Source of the DNA: Orientallactaga sibirica
Taxonomy: Eukaryota > Chordata > Mammalia > Rodentia > Dipodidae
DNA: 64,000 nucleotides
NCBI GenBank assembly: GCA_036365145.1
Contig: JAEOAD010000055.1
Coordinates: 2,480,001-2,544,000 of the forward strand
Reading direction: 5' to 3'
The notes under the pieces are model-generated. The model ran no database searches and had not been told where the DNA came from. It saw only the letters and a list, made by a program, of their open reading frames with translations. The position numbers were made by a program, and so were the translations under genes. Positions 11,495-21,504 of the stretch are shown here, piece after piece; position 1 is the stretch's first letter; the number at the start of each line of letters is the position of its first letter.

Positions 11495-12020
11495 TATTAG
11501 TTATTTTTCTTGTTGCAGTGGTCACAAAATATGTAACAAAAACCACCTCAAAACTCAAAGGTGTGGTCGCTCACACCTTTAATCCCAGCACGTGGGAGGC
11601 AGAGGCAGGAGGATCACCATGAGTTTGAAGCCACCGTGAGACTACACAGTTAATTCCAGGTCAGCCTGGACTAGAGTGAGATCTTACCTTGAAAAAAAAA
11701 AAAAAAAAAAAAAAAAAACCACCAACTCAAGGGAGGAAAAGGGTTTATTTTGGCTCACAGTAAATCACGGCAGGGAAGCAGGGAAGGTGTAGTGGCTGGT
11801 CACTGTATTTGCAGTCAGGAAGCAGAGAGGAGAGAGGGAGAGGCTGGCACTCAGCTTGCTTTCTCCTTTTCATTGAGCCTGAGATCCTAGCCTATGAAAT
11901 GGTGCCACCCCACACTGATTGTGGATTGTTCTGGAAAGGCCCTCGCAGACACCCAGAGGTTTGTCTCCTAGGTGATTCTAATTCCCATCAAGTTGACAAG
12001 ATTAACCAGCACATATGTCA
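11495..12020 (-). mobile_element. MaLR-type LTR, antisense, split by a B1
   Basis: On the minus strand it begins TGTGCTGGTTAATCTTGTCA and ends near GAGCCAAAATAAACCC followed by the GTGACCACTGCAACAAG part. A B1 lies at 11562-11719. Family name is uncertain. Confidence 0.65.
11562..11719 (+). mobile_element. B1 SINE, sense, inside an LTR
   Basis: B1 consensus with a 25-base A tract. AACTCAA(A)G flanks both sides as an imperfect duplication. Confidence 0.9.
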
Positions 12021-12825
12021 GTTAAGAAAATAACCATCTGACTCCCAAACACCTCGTGTGAAGGGCACAAAACCTTGGCTTGTGGAAATTCAGGCCCTTG
12101 ATTGCCCTCCTTGAGTTTGCCTTCCAGGGCTGGAGATGCAGCAGGGGAGTCCACAGGGGCAGAGGTATCCTCAGGTCAGTTTTAGAAGGCCATGTTGAAT
12201 GAGGGGAAACTCCGGCTTGCAGTGTGAGGGACACAAAACAATGAAGGAAGCTTCCCGCAGGAAGTGGAGCCCCAGGAGGGAGAAGGCCCTGGCCTTCATT
12301 TAAAGGTTGGGTGGAATGTTTCAGGCTGAACTTCCGGGCTCCCCATGGTGGGTTAGCGTCAGGAGACCCCAGGAGACGCCTTTCAGTGTGTAGAACACAA
12401 ATATGTGACCATAGTCATCTTGGGAGAAAGCCAACGTGCACAATGAGGTCAAAGATACAAAACAGCTGTCACCTGAGTCCACTGGGGGAAGGTGGGAGAG
12501 GAAAATGGCCTGAGCTCTGTGGTCCTTTCTCACTGGCCAGCCGTGTGTGGCTTGTGGGTACACGTTGGTGCCCTCGAATAGGGGCGAGGAGGAAGACTCT
12601 GTCCCAGCAACAGGGACAGCCTTTGTCCCCTGACTGTTCCCAGCCTTGACCCTGCACCTGACCTGACACCATCACAGAGACTGTGTGTCTCTCACCTAAT
12701 GTCAGGGCCATGGCTTGGGGTGTTGCTGTGTGGGGAGGTGAGAAGCTCCTCCTCAGAAAGAGGTGTGTGCGAGTGTCCCCAGCAGGTGCACATGGAACTC
12801 ATAGCCTCTCAAGAAGGTCCTTTCA
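12021..12825. other. Unique-looking 5' region
   Basis: No exon or repeat recognised over about 800 bp. Confidence 0.4.
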
Positions 12826-12988
12826 GCTGGGTGTGGTGGCGCATGCCTTTAATTCCAACACTCGGGAGGCAGAGGTGGGAGGGATCTCCATGAGTTCGAG
12901 GCCACCCTGACACCACATAGTGAATTCCAGGTCAGCCTGTGCTAGAGCAAGACCCTACCTGGGAAAAAAAAAAAAAAGAAAAAGAAAA
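12826..12988 (+). mobile_element. B1 SINE, sense
   Basis: B1 consensus from GCTGGGTGTGGTGGCGC with an A-rich tail. Confidence 0.92.
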
Positions 12989-13036
12989 GGGAACTTTCTA
13001 GTACCATGACCTAGGGATCAAGAAGAATGCTAATTG

Positions 13037-13308
13037 AGCCAGGCACAGTGGTGCACGCCTTTAATCCCAGTACTTGGGAGACAGAGGTAGGAGGATCACT
13101 GTGAGTACTTTGAGTTCCAGCTCAGCCTGAGACTATATAGTGAATTCTAGGTTAGCCTGGGGTACAGTGAGACCCTACTTCAAAAAAAGAAAGAAAGAGA
13201 GAGAGAGAAAGAAGGAAGGAAGGAAGGAAGGAAGGAAGGAAGGAAGGAAGGAAAGAAGGAAGGAAAGAAAGAAGGAAAGAAAGAAAGAAAGAAGGAAAGA
13301 AAGAAAGA
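13037..13308 (+). mobile_element. B1 SINE with (GGAA)n-expanded tail, sense
   Basis: B1 body 13037-13184; the A tail has grown into GAAA/GGAA repeats to 13308. Perfect 16-bp duplication AGAAGAATGCTAATTG at 13021-13036 and 13309-13324. The element ends about 130 bp before exon C1. Confidence 0.95.
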
Positions 13309-13451
13309 AGAAGAATGCTAATTGGAGCCTTAAGCCTTAATTCACCAACCATCAAGGTCATTTACCCTTGAAATATTTTGGTTTCAAGGTCTACCTGGCT
13401 CAAAACTCGGCTCTGGAATTTTACCTCATATTCTCAATGGATATCCTACAG

Positions 13452-13585
13452 GGCCAGCAGGTGAGGGAGCCCAGATGCCAGACAGGGACATGAAGACTAC
13501 AATGGACACAGAAGGCATTCCTGTAGAAGACAAAGCCAGCGTGGAGCCTCAGGACTCACGGTCACGTGTGTTTCACAGCCTCAAG
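13452..13585 (+). CDS. SLCO2B1: SLCO2B1 coding exon C1 (N-terminal cytoplasmic tail)
   Basis: The acceptor AG is at 13450-13451 and the donor GT at 13586. The exon opens with the last two bases of a Gly codon, then reads P-A-G-E-G-A-Q before the first Met at 13475. Human long OATP2B1 has a closely similar stretch after its first five residues, so this exon is entered in frame from an upstream exon in the long form. Met 13475 has a weak context (C at -3, C at +4). Met 13502 has A at -3 and G at +4 and aligns with human Met23, the start of the known 687-residue short form; it is the better start if the first exon is non-coding. The exon ends in phase 0 with F-H-S-L-K. Confidence 0.9.
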
Positions 13586-13999
13586 GTACCTGTCATTGGG
13601 GGAAGGGGCAGTGGAGCCCAGCAGAGCAGGGCTGGGGAATGCCAAGCACGTCCCTGCCTTCCTGCTTCCTAGCCTACGGGATGGGCGGCTGGAAGGGGCA
13701 AGGAGGCCATGTGCCGGAATGCTTAGCTCGGTTTCAGGCAGCTGAGACACTGAGGCGTCCAGGACATGTTCTTCCCTCAGACAGACAAAGACGGGCTGCT
13801 TTGTGGACAGTAGAGGGACGGTGCCCCTCGCCTCTCAGTTCCCTAGAGAAATAGAGCAGTGCCCTGCGACTCCCAGCCTGTTTGAATATGAGTCCTGGCT
13901 CCACAGTGGGTAACCCCAAACAGCAACGTTCCCTGTCAGGCACCTACCAACTGGGTGCCAGGTCTTTCTTCTTTCTTTCTTTTCTTTCTTCCTTCCTTC

Positions 14000-14038
<39 letters not shown>

Positions 14039-16223
14039 TCATCTTTCTTTCTTTCTTTATGGTTTTTCGAGGTAGGGTCTCACTCTAGCTCAAGCTGACC
14101 TGGAATTCACTATGTAGTCTCAGGGTGGCCTCAAACTCACAGCAATCCTCCTACCTCTGCCTCCCGAGTGCTGGAATTAAAGGCGTGTGCCACCACGCCT
14201 GGCCTTCTCTCTCATTTTCATTCTTTTTCTTCGTCTTTTCTTTTAATATATTTTATTTATTTACTTAGTTGAGAGAGAGGTAAAGAGGTAAAGAGAGAGT
14301 GAGAGAGAGAGAGGGAGAGAATGGGCACACCTGGACCTCCAGCCACTGCAAACGAACTCCAGATGCATGTACCTCCTTGTGCATCTGGCTTACGTGGGTC
14401 CTGGGGAATCTAGCCAGGATCCTTTGACTTTGCAGGCAAGCACCTTAACCACTAAGCCATCATTTCCAGCCCTCTCTCTAATTTTCTAACATCTCATCAC
14501 CTTTTCTCCTCCTCCTACTGACCCCCATTCTTGTTCCTCTCTTGGCTATTCTGTCCCTCTGTGCCCAACTCTGTCTTTCTGTCTCCCAACCATGGCCCGC
14601 CTTTGACATCTCTCCACCATCATTGTGTCCCCGCCCCCCCAGCTTTTCGTCCTGTGCCACAGCCTGCTGCAGCTGGCGCAGCTCATGATCTCCGGCTACC
14701 TCAAGAGCTCCATCTCCACAGTGGAGAAGCGCTTCGGTCTCTCCAGCCAGACCTCGGGGCTGCTGGCTGCCTTCAACGAGGTACTGACCCTGGCCCCTCT
14801 ATACGGGCGGATGCTAAGGGAGTCCTGCATCCCTACCTTCTGCCAGTCTCCTTTCTCACTGCCCTCCATAAACCCTTCCCTCCCTGAGTCCTCAGGCATT
14901 CCCCCATCCCTGCCTCTTCCCCAAAACCTTAGCTCTTCTCCTACACTATCCTGGCCCAGAAATTGGCTAGCCACATGCTCAGGCGGCTGAAGCCCAAAGC
15001 CACTCCTTTGCCCTTCATCATCCTCACTAGCGAAAGGACCCATCCATCTTGCCCTTAGGTGCCCCTTTGCTGAGGGACATGTGATAGTTTCCAGCTTGCC
15101 AGGGTCCCTGTATCCATCCATCTTCCCTGTGGTTTCTTTACATCTTAGACACAAAGCTGTTGACTATCCCCAGGAAGAAATCACAGAAAGTCAACATCTG
15201 ACTGTCTCCAGAGAAGCTTAAATTACCTGCCGGACACTCTCCGTCTGACCTTGAAGTGGCAGGAGGGGGGGGGGTGACACTGTGGTGGAGTTGCCTGCCC
15301 TCAGAGTTGCCTGGCATTCTTAGGCCTCTGATTGCGGCCCTCGGCCAGGCAGGGAGGGCGGACGCTGAGCCGCTCTGGGGATTTGGAAATCAGTTCAGTG
15401 GGGCCCCCAGTCCTTCCCTCACCAGATGTTGTCACCTTCAGAAACAATTGTCTCTTCCCTCTTCCACGCCAGTGGATTTTTGTGCAATTCTCTTCCCTGG
15501 GTAATTGCCGCATCCCTCCTAACCCCAAGCCACCAGCTGCACTGTGTCCCATCCTCTGGTGTGTCTTAGCTCGCCACTCTCAGATCTTGGAGGTGGGGAG
15601 GGGGAAAGGGTCAGCTCATCAAAAAAACAGACAGGGATCAATCTTCCCAGAATCACCAATCTGCTGAGATGGTCCACTCCAGTGCCAGGGGTCTGGAGCT
15701 CACCCATGGTCACCAGACAGGAAGCAGGGAAGCCCCACTCCACCCTGCAAGCTTCTGGGTCCCCTCTGGATCACATCCTAAGGCTGAGATTATAAGCCTT
15801 GAAATTCCAACAAGCTCAAGCCTCAAGCCTCTGGCTTCCAGCTCTCTTTACTTGTGTCTCGCATTCATGTTGTCCCTGGAACTCAAATCCCTTTCCATGA
15901 CTGCCCACCCAATCCTTCAGAGTGAAGCTGACTTTCCAGCTTCATCCTCATTCCTCCCCTCTAAGTGGGCAGCAAGACCCTTCCCAGGAGGACTCAGAAT
16001 CAACATGCAGTTTTATTTTTATTTTGTTTTGGTTTTGGTTTTGGTTTTTGAGGAAGTGTCTCACTCTGGCTCAGGGCGACCTTGAACTCCTCCCAGCGAT
16101 CCTCCTACCTCTGCCTCCCAAGTGCTGGGATTAAAGGTGTGCACCACCATGCCCGGCAGCATGTAGTTTTTTTTTTAAATATTTTATTTATTTATGTGAC
16201 AGAGAGAAAGATAGCTGATAGAT

Positions 16224-16270
<47 letters not shown>

Positions 16271-19200
16271 GGGGAGAGAGGGAGAGAGAGAACTCGTGAG
16301 TGTCAGGGCCTCTAGCCACTGCAAACAAACTCCAGGTGCATGCCCTACCTTGTGCATCTGGCTTCGTGTTGGGCACTGGGGAATTGAACCTGGGTCCTTT
16401 GGTTTTGCTGATAAGCATCTTTACTGCTAAGCCATCTCTCCAGCCCAGCATGTAGTTTTTTATTGTTTTGTGTTTGTGGTTATTTTAAAGAAAAGATCTA
16501 ATTACGTAGCCCAGGCTGGGCTTCCAGTGATCCTCCTGCCTCAACCTCCTGAGAGCTGAGATGACAACAGGCATGAGCCACCACGCCTGGCTCAGGATCT
16601 ACATGCAGAGGAGACACTCTCATGATCCTTTCTGTTTTGTTTGCTTTGTTTTTTGACAGCTCCCCTACTTACAGACAGTAAACGATGATAATTCCCTCCC
16701 CTCCCCCCACTTTCCTCTTCACAACTCCGCTCTCCATCATATCCCCTCCCTCTCTCCGTTAGTCTCTCTTTTATTTTGATGTCATCAGCTTTTCCTCCTG
16801 TTATGAGGATCTTGTGGAGGTATTGCTAGGCACTGTGAGGTCATGGATATCATGAGCAATTTCTGTCTGGACGATTGCATTGTAAGTAGTCCTACACTTC
16901 CTTTGACTCTTACATTCTTTCCGCCACTTCTTCCGCAATAGACCCTGAGCCTTGGGAGGTGTGTTAGAGATGTTTCAGTGCTGTGCACTCCTCTGTCCCA
17001 TCTTCTCAGCATGATGGTACCTTTGGGGTCATCTCAGTGGTCACCACCATCTGAAACGAGAAGCTTCTCTAGCCAAAAGTGAGAGTAGCATTAATATATG
17101 GGTGTGACCATTAAGTAAAGTATTTATAGGGTAGTATTTAGCCAGACAAGAGCAGGTGTTACACTCCTAAGGCTCATAACTTTCCCCACCACAGGCTTTT
17201 GATTAGGTTTTCAGTACCAGGCATGTGTTCCCTCCCATAGAGCGGGCTCTGGTCCAATTAGAGAGCAGTTGGTTTCCCCCATAACAGACATGCCACTATT
17301 GTACCTATTGGCTCATTTGGCCTAGTTGGCCAAACTTGAGGCTTGCAGTGTGTTTTCACCACTGATGGCTTCTGTCTCCCATAGGGCTGCATGCAGTCCA
17401 GCTTTTTCCAGCTTTCTGTTAGCTGATCTATAGGGAGGAGGTTTTCAGTTCAGCCCCAGTTTGATTTCTCAGTGACCTTAGAGCCCAGGCATGTGGAGTC
17501 TTCAGCAACAGGGTCTTACCCTCTATTCCTGGTGGGAAACAAAGAGCTTTGGCAATGGCCTGTAATGTTTTGGGGGCATCACCCTCATGATTCTTATTCA
17601 GCCAGCCAGTCCATCACAGAGGGAAGACTGAAGGTGACCATAGAGAAAGGTTGCTGGAGGAATCTTGATCCTGGGGTCTGCCCTACTTTAATGGCTCACC
17701 TCGTCCCTTTGCAGGTGGGGAACACAGCCTTGATTGTGTTTGTGAGCTATTTTGGAAGCCGAGTACACCGGCCCCGTATGATCGGCTATGGAGCTGTGCT
17801 GGTGGCCCTGGCAGGCCTGCTCATGACAGTCCCACACTTCATCTCCGAGCCATACCGCTATGACCACAGCAGCCCTGGTAAGAGCCAGTAGGGCTGGAAA
17901 GGAGATGGCATGAGAGGTTGTAGAGCTGTGGTTTCTGTGAGGTGAAAGTGAATTTATAATGCCATCTACTTCAGGACCTGGCATGTCACGTGGCTCCTGA
18001 ATAAATGCTGTGGACTAATAATCACAGATCACACTGTTTCCTGGGCACCTTGCGTGCTTCAAAGCTCTTTATGTGCATTGGTGAGTTGGAGTCTCCCAGA
18101 GCCAAGACATTAATAAAAGAAAGAATGAATATATAGGGCCGGGGAGATGGCTTAGTGGTTAAGGCACTTGCCTGCAAAGCCTAAGGACCCATGTTCCACT
18201 CTCCAGATCCCACATAAGCCAGACACACAAAAGGTGAGACAAGTGCAAGGTCGCACATACCCACTAGGTGGCACAAATGTCTGGAGTTTGATTATAGTGG
18301 CTGAGGCCCTGGTGTGCCAATTCTTTCTCTCTCTCTCTTTAAAATTAAAAGAATGATTATATAAATAAATGAAAGAACTTATGTAGGAATGGCAAAACCT
18401 TGTTCAGCTTGGTGGAATCTTATTACAGCCTAGTTGATAAAAAGATGTCTACCTGTCACTGACTGTCTAGGGCAGCCTAGTATAGTCTAGCACCAAGGAG
18501 GCTGAGGCAGGAGGATTGTTATGAGTCCAAGGCCATCCTAGACTATACAGACTCGACAGCCTGTGTCACTGCAAGACAATATCTCAAAAAAAAAAAATAC
18601 AGACTGGGTATCTAGAGCTGAGTGTTGACAGTTGTCAGAATCATTCCTTAAGTGACAGGTAGACATCTTTTTATCGGCTAGGCTGTCAGCCTGAGCATTC
18701 ACTTTACTCTGCTCTTCATCCATGTATACACCCACCCACCCATCCACTATCCATCTGTCCACCCACTCATTATCTATCCATTCATCTACCCTCCCACCCA
18801 CCAACCCTTCCATCTATTCAGCCATCTACCATCCACCTACCCACCCATCCTTCCATCCTTCCATCCATCCATCCATCCATCCATCCATCCATCCAACAGT
18901 GCATGTAACAAGCCTTTAACGACACCTACTCTGTACCCAAACCCTTTCAGAACACTCAGTCGTCCTTTCCCTCAGTGAGCCCCCAGTCTGGGAGAAGAAT
19001 CATACAAGCAAACAGAAAGGTCATTGTATCAGTTGTGTAAAGAGAATGAAAAAAAGCCCAGGAGAGAAGCTCATGGCCCAGGCAGGCGTCAGCTCCCACC
19101 TCTGGAGGTGCTAAGAACAGGGAGTGGGGCCATAAAGTCGTCCTATAAATTGTCGCATAGAGTATGTATGGACAGTTCTGCTGTAAGGCCTGAAGCACGG

Positions 19201-21027
19201 CTTCTGAGGAGACAATGGGCAGAAGGTAGCCAAGGTAGGGGAAGGGCACTGGCAAGAGGAGGGTCCTCCAGGGAGTTGGAGCAGTTGGCACCAAAGAAAA
19301 TGTACACATTTATTTTATTTCAGGGGCAGGTGGGGCATGGACAAGACTGGAAAAGTGAGAAAGTGCAGCGTGCACAAATCAACTTGCTGGCTCGCATCTA
19401 TAATCCTAGCACCTGGGAGGCTGAGGCAGGAGAACTATCATGAGTCCCAGGCCACCCTAGACTATACAGTGAGTTTCAGAGCAGCCTGTGCCTCTGTGAG
19501 ACATTATCTCAAAAAAGAAAAATGCAGAATGGGTATCTACAGCTGTCCAAAGGGCAGCTTGGAATGCTGAAAAGTCATACTTCCTCCTCAGAACTTCCAC
19601 TTTAGCAGAGCTTTTTGGGTGCAGGGTCACACTTTGTTCTCTGCCAACCCTGAGCAAACACCTTCTTCTGCCTGAGCCTCAGTATGGGTGGGACTCCAAT
19701 ATCTGGACCCCTGTCCAGTTATGACACTCCAGGCTGTTTCCTTCATCCATCCTGCCTCCAATATTTATGCAGCTGTGAAATGGGCCAGGCCCTCTGTGAG
19801 GCACTGGAGATCTCAGCATGGAAAGGGCGGACGTCGTATCTAGAATAATTATCATATCTTATGTCCAGTGAGAGTCGGACCATTAATAACTCCATGCTCA
19901 CACCCCCATGCAGCAGGGTGTTATCACCGTTTCCTCGGGGCACTGAGGCTAGAAAGAGAGGGACACCCCAAGGCCCACCTGAGTCCAGAGCTCCACCTAG
20001 AGCTGCTGAACTCTTCTGCTTATAAATTGAGGTTCAGTTGAGGGGTGAAAACCAGTCACACAGTAAGGCTTAGGCAATCTCAGTTGACTTTGGTTATCAT
20101 GATTCTTCCAGGCCCAGGGTGTGGCTCTGCAGAGTGGTTGACACCCTCAGAGTACCTGCTCCCACAAAGGGAAGGCTTCAGAGAAGGCCCCTTCTCCACC
20201 CACGTTTGGGATAATAATAGTGAGAGGGTTTCCTCACCAAATACTGCTCACCAAATATCGGTCAGGAAATAAACGTCTGGTACTAAATTAAGGAATTGTC
20301 CCTTCCTGCACTCTGTCTGTGTCCTGAGCTCACACTGCTTCCTCATGAACGACTGCCAAGGGCACTAGAGTCCACCAGGGTCGGACAGCTTCCCTCTCCT
20401 GCCCTGTCCCCAGCTCGAAGTTGGACCCGCACTCTTTGTGACCGAGCTGTTCTGAAAGTCTCATTCTATCACGTTCACGTGACCTGTCACTGGAAAACCC
20501 TTCCCTGAGAAATCTTATCTGGTGTTTGGGACTAGGTTCAAATTCTACCTCTTTTGATCACTCTTCCTCCACTCAAGAGACACTATTACCATGATCCTTT
20601 CAAGCATCTGCTTAGAAAGATGATACAGGGGTTAGAGAGATGGCTCCATGGTTAAGGCACTTGCCTGCAAAACCTAATGACCCAGGTTCAGTTCCCCTGC
20701 AAACGTTCAGCCACTGCAAACGAACTCCAGATGCATGTGCCACCTTGTGTATCTGGCTTACATGGGTCCTGGGGAATCAAGCCTTGAACCAGGGTCCTTA
20801 GGCTTCACAGGCAAGCGCTTAACTGCTAAGCCAAATCTCCAGGCCCATGATCCCATGTAAAGCCAGATGCACAAGGTGGCACATGTATCTAGAATTCATT
20901 TGCAGCTCCTAGAGGCCTTAATGTGCCCATTCTGTCTGTCTCTCTCTCTCTGTCTGCAAATAAAATAAAATAAAATAAAATTTTAAAAGGTGGCACAGGA
21001 TAGTTTAAGAGCAGAGACTGTATTCTG

Positions 21028-21080
<53 letters not shown>

Positions 21081-21450
21081 TATGTATTTGCAAGCAGAGA
21101 GAGAGAGAGACAGAGAGAGAAAGAGAGAGAAGAAAGACAGAGAGGGAATGGGCCTCTAGCCACTACAAATGAACTCCAGATGCATGTGTCCCTTGTGCAT
21201 CTGGCTTACGTGGGTCCTGGGGAATCGAACCTGGGTCCTTTGGCTTCACAGGCAAATGCCTTAACCGCTAAGCCATTTCTCCAGCCATATATATATGTTA
21301 GGGCTGGAGAGATGACTCAGTGACTAAAGGCACTTGCTTGAAAAGCCTAATGAGCTGGTTCAATTCCCCAGTACCCATGAAAAGCCAGATGCACAAAGTG
21401 GTGCATGTGTCTGGAGTTGGTTTACAGTAGCAAGAGGCCCTGGCACAACC

Positions 21451-21504
<54 letters not shown>

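Larger units (their letters stand above)
10527..11495 (+). mobile_element. Old L1 3' end, interrupted by two SINEs
   Basis: 10527-10862 and 11278-11495 together resemble the 3' end of old mammalian L1: the TGGTGCAACCACTGTAAAAA region, then ATTATGCAATTAAAGGAAG, then AATGTTCTAGAACTAGACAG and TATGCTATGTAAATTATA. The frame is degraded. Two B2 SINEs split it. Confidence 0.75.
13586..14642 (+). other. SLCO2B1: SLCO2B1 intron 1
   Basis: 1057 bp. 13586-13960 is unique-looking. A B1 with a CTTT tract and a B2, both antisense, fill 13965-14472. The rest is pyrimidine-rich and leads into the C2 acceptor. Confidence 0.8.
14781..17714 (+). other. SLCO2B1: SLCO2B1 intron 2
   Basis: 2.9 kb. 14781-16005 looks unique. 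16006-16592 holds three antisense SINEs. 16640-17570 looks L1-derived. The last 100 bp lead into the TTTGCAG acceptor. Confidence 0.8.

Noticed and set aside
14696..15154. 152-codon minus-strand frame
   Set aside because: Antisense shadow of exon C2 plus intron sequence; no recognised content.
18718..18897. Regular repeats resembling a CRISPR-like array
   Set aside because: Plain CATC microsatellite in a mammalian intron; no spacers.
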